Shown here: one piece after another, positions 46,112-58,059 of the stretch
How the letters are laid out: every line of letters begins with the position of its first letter
Position numbering within the stretch: the first letter of the stretch is position 1
Assembly (NCBI GenBank): GCA_015143295.1
Contig: CM026559.1
Location: 20,040,826 to 20,104,825, forward strand
Direction: 5' to 3'
Origin: Tetracentron sinense
Lineage: Eukaryota; Streptophyta; Magnoliopsida; Trochodendrales; Trochodendraceae
Length of the DNA: 64,000 nucleotides
The notes under the pieces: model-generated
The model's input: the letters and a program-made list of their open reading frames with translations, nothing else
What the model was told of the DNA's origin: nothing
The model's database searches: none
Position numbers and translations under genes: made by a program

Positions 46112-48649
46112 ATGGAAGGAACCCTGTTCCCTAACAGGCCTGCTTTCCCCACTCCAACAACAAAAACAACAGCACAAGCAACCCCTCGTTCTAAATTCAA
46201 CCCCACAACTCTGCCTCTCCCTCCTCAATCATCCACTCCTCCTCCCTCATTCCCCTTTGATTCTCTCCTCCAACAGCTCCTCCATCTCTCTTCTCCTCCT
46301 ATCACTATCAAGAAACCCAGAAAACTCAATCCTTCTCAAACTAAGAACACCCATTTCCCTTCTTTATCTATCTCATCAGATTCCCAACAGCAGCAACTCC
46401 ATCTCGAAAAACCCACCACAGTTTCAGTCTCCCCTTTCGGAAACAAAGATGTTGCAGCGGATCAATCAGCGGATGCTTTGCTTGAATTCCTCTCTGTAAA
46501 GGGTAAGTTCATGCTCAATTCCATCATCAAACACCCTGTATCGGGTTTGAACTCTTTCTTTGATTCTGCTAAGTCTGAGTTACTTGAGGTTGATCTAATC
46601 AGTCTGTTGAAAGGTTTAGAGTTGTCGAGAAATTGGGAGAAAGCCCTTTTGTTGTTCGAATGGGTTCTTTCGAATTCGAACAATCAAAACACTAGGTTAG
46701 ATGATCAAGCAATAGAAGTTATGGTTCGGGTTCTTGGTAAAGCGTCGCAGCATTCTATTGCATCGAAGCTGTTTGATGTAATTCCCATTGAGGAATACTC
46801 GCTTGATGTCCGAGCCTACACGACTGTGCTCCATGCCTATTCTCGGGCGGGCAAGTATGAACGGGCTATCACCCTTTTCGAGCAGATGAAGGGGAAGGGC
46901 CTTTCTCCAACTTTGGTTACTTACAATGTCATGCTTGATGTTTATGGGAAGAGGGGTCGGTCTTGGATTAAGATTTTAGGTCTCTTGGATGAGATGAGAA
47001 ACAAAGGACTTGAGTTCGACGAATTCACATGTAGCACCGTTCTATCTGCCTGCGGGAGAGAAGGGTTATTGGAAGAAGCATCAAAGTTCTTTGCTGGATT
47101 GAAGTCACAGGGTTATGTCCCTGGAACTGTTACTTACAATTCGCTACTCCATGTGTTTGGGAAGGCAGGGATTTACTCTGAGGCCTTGAATATTTTGAAG
47201 GAAATGGAGGAAAACAACTGCCCACCGGACTCTGTGACTTATAATGAGCTTGTCGCAGCATATGTAAGGGCAGGATTCTATGACGAAGGGGCTGCTGTTT
47301 TAGACACAATGACCAGTAGGGGAATACTGCCTAATGCTGTTACATACACTACTGTGATAAATGCGTATGGCAAAGCCGGAAAGGAGGATAAGGCTTTGAG
47401 TTTGTTTCGCCATATGAAGAAATCGGGTTGTGTTCCTAATGTGTGCACATATAATGCTGTTCTTGGAATGCTTGGGAAGAAATCACGATCAGTAGATATG
47501 GTGGAGATACTCTGTGATATGAAGTCAAATGGGTGTGTCCCGAATCGAGTTACATGGAATACAATGCTAGCTATGTGTGGTAATAGGGGTATGTACAAAT
47601 ATGTGAACCGAGTTTTTAGAGAGATGAAGAAATGTGGGTTTGAGCCAGATCGCGATACATTTAATACTTTGATTAGTGCATATGGTCGATGCGGGTCAGG
47701 AATTGATGCATCAAAAATGTATGATGAGATGATCAAGGGGGGGTTTAGTCCGTGTGTTACGACTTACAATGCGCTTCTCAATGCATTGGCTCGGAGAGGT
47801 GACTGGAAAGCAGCAGACTCTGTCATTCTAGACATGAAGCGCAAGGGATTCAAGCCCAGTGAAACTTCATACTCATTGTTGCTCCATTGTTACGCAAAGG
47901 GAGGGCATGTCGATGGGATTGAGGCAATTGAGGAAGAAGTGTATGATGGCCGAATCTTTCCTAGTTGGATGCTTTTGAGAACCCTCATTCTTGCGAACTT
48001 TAAGTGTAGAGCACTGGTGGGAATGGAGAGAGCATTTGATGAGTTACAAAAAAATGGGTACAAGCCCGATTTGGTTCTCTTCAATTCAATGCTTTCAATT
48101 TATGCCAAAAACAGGATGTATGATCGGGCTCATGAGATGTTGCAGTCGATCCGTGACAACGGATTGCATCCTGATCTCATCACCTACAACAGCTTGATAG
48201 ACATGTATGCGGGAGGCGGAGAGTGTTGGAAAGCAGAAGAGATCCTGAGGGAACTACAAAAGGCTGGAGGAAAGTCAGACCTCGTATCCTACAACACTGT
48301 GATCAAAGGGTTTTGCAGGAAAGGGCTCATGCAGGAGGCTCTGAGGACTCTCTCGGAGATGGCAACTACAGGAATTCGACCTTGCATTGTTACTTACAAT
48401 ACCTTTGTCGCAGGTTATGCATGGCAAGGAATGTTTATGGAAATAAGTGACGTAATCAGCTATATGATGCAGCAGAATTGCAGACCCAATGAGCTAACCT
48501 ACAAGATTGTGGTGGATGGTTATTGTAGAGCAAACAAACACAAAGAAGCCATGGATTTCGTATCAAAAATTGGGGAGATGGATCCGTCTTTTGATGAACA
48601 ATCAGTGCATAGACTGGCTTCCCGTGTTAGGGAGAATATGCAGTCATAG
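46112..48649 (+). CDS. PPR10: P-class pentatricopeptide repeat protein, PPR10-like, chloroplast
   Basis: A complete intronless frame of 845 codons. Residues 1 to about 60 are Pro/Ser/Thr-rich with few acidic residues, as in a chloroplast transit peptide. From about residue 165 to 825 there are roughly 18 P-type PPR motifs of 35 residues, for example TYTTVINAYGKAGKEDKAL and TYNSLIDMYAGGGECWKAEE. The start MEGTLFPNRPAFP, the block VRAYTTVLHAYSRAGKYERA and GMLGKKSR match, from memory, maize PPR10 and Arabidopsis At2g18940. PPR10 binds the plastid atpI-atpH and psaJ-rpl33 spacers, blocks exonucleases and aids atpH translation. No E or DYW domain is present. The start is the first ATG, after a CT-rich leader. 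A decayed partial copy lies 3.5 kb downstream. Orthology is a strong inference, not tested. Confidence 0.92.
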   Translation: MEGTLFPNRPAFPTPTTKTTAQATPRSKFNPTTLPLPPQSSTPPPSFPFDSLLQQLLHLSSPPITIKKPRKLNPSQTKNTHFPSLSISSDSQQQQLHLEKPTTVSVSPFGNKDVAADQSADALLEFLSVKGKFMLNSIIKHPVSGLNSFFDSAKSELLEVDLISLLKGLELSRNWEKALLLFEWVLSNSNNQNTRLDDQAIEVMVRVLGKASQHSIASKLFDVIPIEEYSLDVRAYTTVLHAYSRAGKYERAITLFEQMKGKGLSPTLVTYNVMLDVYGKRGRSWIKILGLLDEMRNKGLEFDEFTCSTVLSACGREGLLEEASKFFAGLKSQGYVPGTVTYNSLLHVFGKAGIYSEALNILKEMEENNCPPDSVTYNELVAAYVRAGFYDEGAAVLDTMTSRGILPNAVTYTTVINAYGKAGKEDKALSLFRHMKKSGCVPNVCTYNAVLGMLGKKSRSVDMVEILCDMKSNGCVPNRVTWNTMLAMCGNRGMYKYVNRVFREMKKCGFEPDRDTFNTLISAYGRCGSGIDASKMYDEMIKGGFSPCVTTYNALLNALARRGDWKAADSVILDMKRKGFKPSETSYSLLLHCYAKGGHVDGIEAIEEEVYDGRIFPSWMLLRTLILANFKCRALVGMERAFDELQKNGYKPDLVLFNSMLSIYAKNRMYDRAHEMLQSIRDNGLHPDLITYNSLIDMYAGGGECWKAEEILRELQKAGGKSDLVSYNTVIKGFCRKGLMQEALRTLSEMATTGIRPCIVTYNTFVAGYAWQGMFMEISDVISYMMQQNCRPNELTYKIVVDGYCRANKHKEAMDFVSKIGEMDPSFDEQSVHRLASRVRENMQS

Positions 48650-51312
48650 CCTCATTGTTGTATCTCTGTTAGATTCATGTTCTTCATTACTTGGGGATTG
48701 CGGGTGCAGATTGGTCTTCACATGGATTTGATTCCACATACTTGCTTATTGGTCATTTTGTCCAGGTACCTCACCTCACCTCGTATCCCAATTGTAATCA
48801 ATTTTGAAGCTGTTAATTACAGGATGAATGATATATGCATATTCTTGATGTTGTTAATGAAATCAGATATTTTGCTTTGAGAGACCAGGCTGACTATGAA
48901 TCTAGATCGTTGCTTTAACATTAATGAGGTTATTGAAAACCAAAGTAGAAGAGGTTGTGAGAAGGCTGAGGGTAAATTGCTTTTCCTACTCTCTAACCAC
49001 TTAGGTTTCTAACTGATGGTTCTAAGGCTCATGGAATAGGGATTTTCTAGTTTCTCTCGTGTACTAGGCATCAATTAATCACGCCTTGTAAGTCTACTTC
49101 GACACATAGAAACTTAAAAGTCATTTATGAGATTAGCTTTCTGTGTCTACATCAGTCGAAATTATGTTTCACGAAAACTGGGGCTGTTTCCATACACTTC
49201 CGTGTTTTTTCTTTTTAATTTTTGTTTTTAAAAACTGGAAACGGTACTAACCATTACTTGTTTTAAAAAAGGAAAAACAGAAAAATGCAATTGGTAAATA
49301 TGATGAACTTAATAATTTGGGTAAACCATCTCAATCCATGGTGGTGGTGGTGGTGGTGGTGGTGGTGGTGGTGGATGGTGGATGGTGGTGGTTGGCAGCC
49401 AGGCGAGCACAATTGCTGCTCCGCAGCTCTAATGACGATTTTCTTTCTAAACGACACTTACTTTTGAATTTTGATTAATCAGTCCATTAACATCCCTTGG
49501 CAGGAAAGAACTGTACAATATATAGGAAGACTACCCTAGCACAAAGGGAGGGTGTGAGCCTGGTTGTCACAAGATTCAGATGTGTATTTACGCATATGGA
49601 TGCTTACTGATTTGGCGGAAGTTTCACAAATCATTACACCTTCTGGGGCAGTAAGTCGTTTTAGTCCAATGATCTCCCCCTTCTGTTCTCGAGTTTGATT
49701 ACACATCATAAAAGCCTATTTCCATCAACGACTGGTCTCTCAAATTCTCCAAAACTGCAGAATTCATTTCCAAATTTGAAACTTAAGGAAACCTACCATT
49801 TAAGTGAACATCATGAACAAAATATTCAGAAGAATCATGCGAAAGGGTTACCAAAAAACATAGAAAGCCCACAATGAAGAACATCAACACTCAGTTTACC
49901 AAAAAAGAAAAGAGAAAATCGAACACTCAGAACCCAAAATATAACTCAAAAAGCATAGAACCAAATGAACTCCATCATCATCATCTTCTTCAAGGCCTAG
50001 CTAATCTTGTTCTGCCATTTCAAATATCTACCCATTTCATGCACTTACTGGAGGTGGTGAATTTTGCATCTCAGCCACCTTCCACGATGTTCGATTCGAT
50101 ATCTCATTCCACCACATTCTTCCTGGAAGTGAACAGTTCTCCCCTGTCAGTAACATTCACCAAGTTTTTGTATATTAGGTATGTATGAAAAATTGGAGAG
50201 CCTTTGTTTGTACACATCAAGCACCTTTACGAGCTTCTCATGATCATTCTGATTGAACAATTCCTCATCTTTCTCGATTTTCATTTGGGGGTGCAAGCAC
50301 AAGTTGAAACACCAAAGCGGAGCTTGGTGGGTTAAAGCTCTAAAATTCAGCCTCTAACCACTAATCTATGGAAGCTTTCTCTAATGAGCCTGTCCCAAAC
50401 AAACCCTCGTTCCCCTGCTTTGTGTATTCTGAGAAATGTATCTAAAAATCGCTTGACTCTTTAGAAAACCAAATCCAAATAGAGGAACCCAAAATCCAAA
50501 ATTTATTGAAAACTAAGTATTAAAATAAGTATTCATCTTGAAAATCTAGTACTTGGCCAAATGGTTGTTACAATCAAGATGGGCTTAATTATGATAATGA
50601 TTATTCTCAGTTGATTTACCTGGAGATTGAGAAAAGCAGGCTTCTTTTGTCCACCTTTTTCTCTTGTACAAAATGTACAGATAAGATGGCCCACAAACTT
50701 GGTCGTAAAAAAAAATCAAAATGAGGGCTAACCCCCAGTCCCCCTAGACCCAAAATATTTTCTACCCACTTAATCATTCCTCACAAATTCATCAACAATT
50801 ATTAACATTTTCAATGAACTATTGCTTTCCCCCCTATAAGAAAATAGTCTCCACACCAGAAGTGGAGAATCAATAAAGAATAGCAGAATAAAATGCTATA
50901 GTTGATGAATTTCTATAATATCTGCATCCTACTTTATGAACTCATCATAAAACATCCTTCTCCGCCTATCTGTTTTTTGGGAAAGACAGAAATCAGCAAG
51001 CTCAATGAAGTGGATACAACAATTAACAATTTTGAAAAGTTAAAATGGACATGCAAATGAATAATATGGAGAAAGAAAAGTGATTAAACTATAGCTGGAA
51101 ATATGAGCTTCGTCATTAACATTTGCGGATGAGTAGATGATCCAATTTTCCAGGAAAAGGGCAACATTCAGTGAACACTGGACAGAACTAGGGGAATGTT
51201 CTCTAATTTCTTGTCATACTTCTTTCAAGGGGAACAAATACAGAAAATTGTTCACAAATATACAAGAAATTGGAGGTTCAGAAAATGAGAACATCTTTCT
51301 CAACACAACCCA
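48650..51312. other. 3' flank of the PPR gene
   Basis: The first 200 bp or so is presumably 3' UTR. No gene or clear element is recognised up to the SINE at 51313, apart from the microsatellite at 49338-49392. Confidence 0.5.
49338..49392 (+). repeat. (GGT)n microsatellite
   Basis: About 13 GGT units followed by broken 'ggatggt' units. It creates long Trp or His runs in translation that are not real proteins. Confidence 0.9.
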
Positions 51313-51492
51313 GGGGTTTGTGCAGTTGGCTACCGTCCCGGGTTTGCTCTCTGTGGTCATGTGTTCAACTCTCTCTCCTCTGACTTACCTGGTATCTAGA
51401 GGGAAAATTCCGAGTGGGTTGGTGCGGATCCCGGAAGGGACTAGTCCTTGGCTTGAAGGCTTTCGGCCACCCTCTGCTACTAAAAAAAAAGA
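51313..51492 (+). mobile_element. tRNA-derived SINE
   Basis: 'gtgcagttggctaccgtccc' resembles an A-box region and 'catgtgttcaactctc' a B box. The body ends 'cctctgctact' plus nine A. Confidence 0.65.
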
Positions 51493-52121
51493 ATTTTCCT
51501 TTTCTATCTCACTTGGGAAAATGGAAAATCAGATTCCAGCCAGAATTCCATGTAGGTTTTATTAGCATGAAAGGGCTATTAAAATCCAGGCAACCAACAG
51601 TCTTCACTTTTAATACCTATACACAATGAAAAGGGTTCAAAGCTCAAGAGCCAAATCAGCTGAGAACTATTTCAGCATCATCAATGAATTTCTGCTGCTT
51701 AATTTAGAAACTTGTTCCTTACATATAGAGGATTCTTATACCACTATTCGTTGTTCCTCCAAAGGACAACTTGTGGACACAACACTACTAAAATATGTTG
51801 ATACAACTGCAGAGAAATTTATGATCAATTGCGATATTTGAGATGCACACAATGCTGTGTCGATGTACTGATTTAGTATTAGGTCTAATGGTATAATTTG
51901 AAAAGAACAATTTTTATGCTATGAGAGAATCATAGTTGCATGGAAACTATGTACAAGGTGTGATAACTAGCTTTTCATGAAACTCGTTCCTCAGGCTCAC
52001 TTCCATCACGTCTTATTTACAGGTCAAATTGAGTTATGCATCTAGGGCATTATGGGATATACCCGAGTATAAAGCCTAGAGTGTAAACTCTGAACAAATA
52101 TGCCAAAAACTTGATTCAAGG

Positions 52122-53569
52122 TGTTGCTCCATTGTTATGTAAAGGGGAGGGCATGTCGAGGGGATAGAGGCAATTGAGGAAGAAGTGTATGATGGCGGAA
52201 TCTTTCCTAGTTGGATGCTTTTGAGAACCCTCATTCTTGAGGACTTTAATATGTAGAGTAGTAGTGGGAATGGAGAGAGCATTTGATGAGTTGCAAGAGA
52301 ATGGGTACAAACCCTATTTGGTTCTCTTCAAAAAAATAAAATAAAATTCAGGAGACACATTGACCACTGGGCTATTCCCATGGTGTGTGGTTCTCTTCAA
52401 TTCAATGCTTTCAATTTATGCCAAAAACAAGATGTACGATCGGGCTCATGAGATGCTGCAGTCAATCCGTGAGAGTGGACTGCATCCTGATCTCATCACC
52501 TACAACAGCTTGATGGATATGTATGCGGGAGGCGGGGAGTGTTGGAAAGCAGAAGTGATCCTCAAGGAAATACAAAAGGCTGGGGGAAAGTATGACCTTG
52601 TATCGTATAACACTGTGGTCAAAGGGTTTGCAGGAAAGGGCTCATCCAGGACGCTCTGAGTAGGGCTGTCAAAGGGCCGGGCCAGGGAGGGCCTAGGTCT
52701 TACCGGGCCCAGCCCTCATTTACCAGAGTGAGGCCCTAGCCCAGCCCTAGCCATTGAAGGGCTTGAAATAGCTAGGGCTGGTAAGGGTCGGGCCAGGGCC
52801 AAAAGAATAAAATATATATATATATATATATAAGTTTTAGCAATTTTTACTACATTGATTGGCAACCTAATATACAACTCTCTTTCTTTATTCGGATTTA
52901 GGACCAACAATGTAACTCAAAGAGTAACATGACGTAGTTTTAGTACCGTTAGATTGTTAGTATTGATACATTTCCCAATTGTTACTGCTAAATTGTTAGT
53001 ATTATTATCATTATATTTTTTTTTTATAAAGGAAAAATGTTACAACTTACAAGTAGTAACATTAAAAGATGCTAGGAATAATCTACACTATTAGTCCGTT
53101 ACACATGCACTCAGTAAGTTTAAGCCTCTACTAATTTTTTTTAATAAGAGAAAAAAGTTGCAACTTACTATACTAGAGAAATTCTAGAAAGTTATTACTC
53201 TATATTAACAATGTTAGTATGTATACATTCACACAATAAGGCTTAGTCTCTTAGGTTATAATTGTTTAAGTTATTATATTATATATGATATAACATATAT
53301 TAGCATAGAGGGTCGGGTTGGGCCGGGCCATCTGCTTACCAAGTCCGGCCCTCAAGTAAAAGGGCTTTCCAAAATTAAGCCCGGCCCAACCCTAGGACCT
53401 TATTAAGCCCTCTATTTTATGGGCTTTGAATTGCCGGCCTCCCTCATCAAAGGGCCGAATTGACAGCCCCAGCTTTGAGGAATCTCTCAGAAATGGCAAC
53501 TACAGGAATTCGACCTTGCATTTTTACTTACAATACGTTTGTGGTAGGTTATGCATGGCAGAGAATGTT
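52122..53569 (+). pseudogene. Partial, decayed copy of the PPR10-like gene
   Basis: It matches codons of about 589 to 773 of the intact gene (parent 47880-48432), for example 'gaagaagtgtatgatggc' and NSMLSIYAKNKMYDRAHEML. Both ends of the gene are missing. It has small frame-breaking changes around 52140-52260 and an insertion of about 69 bp between two copies of 'ggttctcttcaa' (about 52320 and 52389). An hAT element (52661-53471) splits it, and it stops exactly at a CACTA terminus at 53570. It looks like a local duplication of a gene segment that was then hit by transposons. It cannot make a functional PPR protein. Confidence 0.88.
52661..53471. mobile_element. hAT-type non-autonomous DNA transposon
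   Basis: The ends are inverted ('tagggctgtcaaagggcc' against 'gggccgaattgacagcccc'). The 8-bp duplication is GCTCTGAG at 52653-52660 and GCTTTGAG at 53472-53479, one base different. The intact PPR gene gives the empty-site sequence. Sister of 11644-12444. Confidence 0.88.
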
Positions 53570-56100
53570 CACTACACAAAAAAGGCTCGCTCAGGGTCTT
53601 TTACTTATGACCATAAGACATTGATCACGGTTACCGTGCACAGACTGAACCATGACCTTTCGATGCGTGATCATATGCATTTAAATATCACGGTTTTCAA
53701 TTGAACAGTGATTGATTTGAATATTAATGATTACTTTTTTTATTTGTGTTTGAATATCTTAAATACTGAGATTATTCCATTTGAAAATGACTTCTTCGCC
53801 TATTGTAGATCACGTTTTATTTTCTATAAATAGTGATTGTTTTGATTCAAAAATCAAAATTACAAGGGATACTGTGATTGTTTATCCCACATTTAATTAC
53901 GGTTTTTTTCTTAACCGTAATTATTCATTTATTTGAAATCTAGAAATATTATGGAGCTTTGCAACCTATAACTCCTCACACCCACTACTAAATTTATAAA
54001 CAAACCCTAAAAATATAATACACAATACATTCATGAATTAAATAATAGAAATTCGTTTACAAAATAAACAAAATACATATATGGAAATGTTATTCTAAAC
54101 AATATACCTTCTTAAGTTTTCAGCTAGTTCCTTCTTAAGTCATTTTATTACTACATGATCATTATATGGTTCTTGACCCTTAGATATAAAAAAAAATTTA
54201 ATCTTGTCAGATATATTTGTTTTCTTGTTGGATGAGGGTACATAAGGTGTAGTAGTCACATTCTCAGCTTCTTTTTTATTTCGGACACTAAATAAAAAGA
54301 GAATGAATGAGACTTTGTCAATAATGTTTAAGCTATATCATTTTTAATATTACAATATTATAAAGATTAATTAATATCGGTCTTAATTTACCTTAACATC
54401 AGTAAATGTCCATTCTCTGGTTCTCCACTTTTTGACTTTTAAAGTATTTTTATTAATGCACTTCACAAAGTAATTTGAACATATAGTATAAATGATTAGT
54501 ACAAAATATAAATATAGATGTAAAATGTGCCATATAAGAGAAGAAATTACTTACTCATTGAAAACTTTTGGATGATTGTGCATTTGGATATGTTGTATTA
54601 CAATGGGTCCAACCAGTACACTAAAGACGTGACAGGATGAATTAGACCCAACCAACAGTGTCTCCTGCAATTGAAAAATGAATTGTAAAATTTCTTTTAA
54701 AATGAATACTTTAACTTAAAGAATCAATAGTACTCATACTTAATAAGTTAACATAACATGAAAGAAGTATGAAGAAACTTACCCAACATTATATTGTATC
54801 ATGAGTAGTTGGTTATTCATCGCTAAGCGCAATTTTTTTATTATCTCTGTCATAGCATCCTTTGGCTTTAATGTTTGTTGAGGTCGAGAAATATATACTT
54901 ACTTTTCTCTTTATTCTCCAAGACTCCATATATTATTTTGAAATAAATAATAGTTCTAAGTTTAAGTCATAATGTTATATTAATAATAGGAAAACAAACA
55001 AAATAACTTTAATTAATTCTTGAGTTGTCTCACCTTGTGTATAAAAGAATCAAAGTTACACCGATGTCGCAATCTATAAATAATTGTGTAACATCTTCCT
55101 TTGCAAAATACAAGGTATCAAAATATTTTTCAAAAATTTTCGGATCATATGTTAAATGTAGAATTGCATTATCCTTGTAATTTTTAGCAAACTAATGTTC
55201 AAATTCCTTCAAATAATTGATTGTTGGTTGTGTAATTTCCACTTAAAATAGATGAAATCTATTAGGTCATGAATATCACTAACCAATGAAGTATTTTGGT
55301 TTATATGTTTACACCAATGACTTGTTCAGAATAATTTATAACAATATAACTAATAGATAAGTTGAATAAATACATACACCATTTATTTAAGAAAAATTAT
55401 CTGATGGGTTGGAGAGATAAGTCGATAGTTGTGTAGCTCCCACTTATTGTATAAAAATTAGTAAATAATAATATAACATATTAAAGCAATATATTGTAAT
55501 AACAAATATAGTGAACAAAACCATATACATATCATCTGGAATGAGCTACCAACAGATGATTGTGCAGACTGAAGAAAAACCACCTAAGCCATTAATTGCT
55601 TTATTTGCTCCTAATTTGTTTCCTTCCTTTTCACATTTGATTGTGCTTCTTTTCTCTTTCTAAATATGTCTACAGTTGGGATTTGAGTTCTTGAACTTTA
55701 TGCAGACATGCCGAGGATTTGGTGCATTTGAGGCAACCCATTATGTCGTGGGGACAAGAAGTTATCTCATTGCCCTATTCCATTTAAGATGTCAATTAAA
55801 TGGATGAAATCTTAGAAGATAAAGTGACGAAATTGATTTTAAAAAATGGTTACCTTGCATTGATAATCTTGTCCTGTTCCAACATCATCATCATCATCAT
55901 CATCTGCCTGAGAGTGTTTGCTAGAAATCTCTATCTCGTGAGTTGCTGGTGGTTCCATCTCTCTCTCTAAGTTAGAGACAATTGTAATCTATTTATAATT
56001 GCAATTATAACTTACAATTATAAACCACTTCTACAAATGAATTATACACAAATTATACTTCTAAGAATTATAAATAAACTATACTTTATTAATATATTTG
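53570..56100 (-). mobile_element. CACTA-type element, one terminus seen
   Basis: It starts CACTACACAAAAAAGG at the junction with the PPR fragment, a classic CACTA end. Subterminal inverted motifs follow ('tgatcacggttaccgtg', 'aattacggttt...aaccgtaatt'). On the minus strand, short peptide-like stretches with plausible splice sites occur: CHVFSVLVGPIVIQHIQMHN (about 54570-54650) and FEKYFDTLYFAKEDVTQLF (about 55070-55130). The right terminus was not found, so the end given is a guess. Confidence 0.5.
55854..55958 (-). CDS. Probable first exon of a CACTA-borne gene
   Basis: On the minus strand an ATG opens MEPPATHEIEISSKHSQA, then seven Asp and VGTGQDYQCK, and meets a good donor AAG|GTAACC at 55854. 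Further exons must lie at lower coordinates (about 55700-55790 and 54560-55240). The acidic N-terminus and the downstream peptides recall the non-TNP2 proteins of plant CACTA elements (TNPA-like or Ulp1-like), but I cannot name the family. It may be dead. Confidence 0.4.
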
Positions 56101-57030
56101 ATACATACCATATGTTCATAAGTTAATATTTTTAATTAAAGGGTATTTATGTCCAAATAAATTTTATATACTCCTTGTGCTTTTATTAGTAGAATGATAA
56201 CATAGAGAAGGGATTTGAAGCTCTTGACTAGATAGAATGTAATGGCAGCCATAAAATTTTCAGGTAATTATCACTCTCTATAAAAGAGGATTATGGCGAT
56301 ATGAATAAAATGAGTAGAAGTCAAAGAATCAAAACTTTGTATCACCTGAATTTGATCAATAGTCGACCTTACATCATTAGTTTAAATCCATGGCTCGCCT
56401 CTTCTTCTAGAAATCTAAAATTCTTGCAATGATTACTTCTCGACAATTTGGAGTTACGTGGTTATGTTTAGAACACATAAATGCTTGGTTGAGTGGTGGT
56501 TTGACATTCTTTAAGACCCGTATGATTCTCCAATTTGCATGTCTCAATTCTGTTCTATTTTCTACTATTACAAATGTCATGCTTCATCCTTACATGAGTT
56601 TAAACTATTCAGGGCATTTTAAAAAAATATATATTTAAATACAAAATACAAAAAAAATTGCTATTTGCTTTGCTTGCTTGTGTGAGTTTATTTAATTGTA
56701 TATGTATTTATAAAAAAAAAAAATTTGCTTATTTTCTTGCTTGCATGCATGCATGAAGAATTGAATTGCATTGATTCTGATTTGCCTTTATGAAATACAT
56801 AGGCAACCCTCACAGATGCGACCCCAACAACCAAAAAAAATATTTTTTACCTTTATTTGATGCATGTTTTCAATTCAATGTGATCATATGTTTAGAATAT
56901 TTTCACATTGATGCATGATTAAATATGATGTTGTGACATTTTAAGAACCAAAAAGTTTTAGAGACATGTTGGGTATAGCAAAGAAAGGGGACGGGTGGGA
57001 CCTTGGCGAGATGTTTTTGGAGCATTTTGC
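56101..57030. other. AT-rich DNA, nothing recognised
   Basis: A/T tracts and short runs such as 'gcatgcatgcatg' (about 56743). No supported gene. Confidence 0.4.
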
Positions 57031-57800
57031 CAAGAGAGTGAGGAGTCCGGTTATGCCACTGAAGTTGCCATGTGTCCCTTTTAACACGACTTAACTGTGA
57101 TTAAGATTCACCCACCTTATGGTTTCACCCACCTATCATTGGTTTTTAGAAAATAATATGAAAAAAAAAAATTACCATTGGAGTTAATGAATTTTATTCA
57201 AGGTTTAAAAGAAATTAATATTTTTTTTCTAAAAACCAAGAATAAGTGGTTGAACCATAGGGTCCGGTGAATCTTAATCACAGTTGGAGTCTCGTTATGC
57301 CCTTGAGGTTGTCATGTGTCTCTTTTGACACCCCTTAATTGTAGTTTATATTCATCTATTAGAGTTTACCCACCTATCCTTTGTTTTTAGAAAAAATATT
57401 AATTTTTTAAAACCCTAGTTAAAATTCACTAATTCCTAGGGTTTAATTTTTTTTCTAAAATCATTTTTTTCTAAAAACCAAGAATAAGTTGTTGAACCCT
57501 AGGGTCAGTGAATCTTAACCACAATTGGAGTCCCGTTACGCCCTTGAAGTTGCCATGTGTCTCTTTTGACACCCCTTAATGGAAGTTAAGATTCATATAC
57601 CCCTAGAGTTCACCCACCTATCCTTAGTTTTTAGACAAAAATAATTTTTTTTAACCCTAGTTAAAATTCACCAATTCCTAAGGTTTAAATTTTTTTCTCC
57701 AAAACCCAATGATAAGCGGATGAACCTTAGGAGTGAGTGAATCTTAACCATAGTTCAAGAGTATTAAAAGGGACACATGGCACCCTCAGTGGTGCATCAG
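57031..57800. mobile_element. Foldback MITE in three tandem copies
   Basis: Units start near 57031, 57286 and 57528 with 'gagtcccgttacgcccttga' or a variant, then 'ccatgtgtctcttttgacac'. Each contains inverted blocks 'cacccacctatccttggttt' and 'aaaaccaagaataagtggtt'. Unit length is about 245-260 bp. Confidence 0.7.
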
Positions 57801-58059
57801 AATTCCAAGAAGTCCTGTTGTAACCGTAGAGAATTTCAAGCCTAATAGATAGATGAGTGAGGGGTAATATGGGAACTAAGCAAATTAATTAAGTGTTTGA
57901 CTTATATAATGATTATGATTATGATTATGATTATGAATATGATGAGGGTAGTTTGGAAATTTTGCAAATTTTCATCAACCTTTTCAAAGGCTCATTATGC
58001 AAAGAGTAGCTTTGGAATTTTGTAAAATTCCATCACGTTTTCAAGGGCTCATGAATAGA
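57801..58059. other. Short intergenic DNA with (TGATTA)n
   Basis: A hexamer repeat lies at about 57909-57945. Confidence 0.6.

Noticed and set aside
47278-47736. Antisense frame of 152 codons in the PPR gene
   Set aside because: It is the mirror of the PPR coding strand and lacks any family pattern.
49263-49467. Poly-His and poly-Trp frames
   Set aside because: Both come from the (GGT)n microsatellite at 49338-49392.
50000-51120. Possible second gene downstream of the PPR gene
   Set aside because: No frame longer than about 100 codons, no splice pattern and no recognisable peptide.
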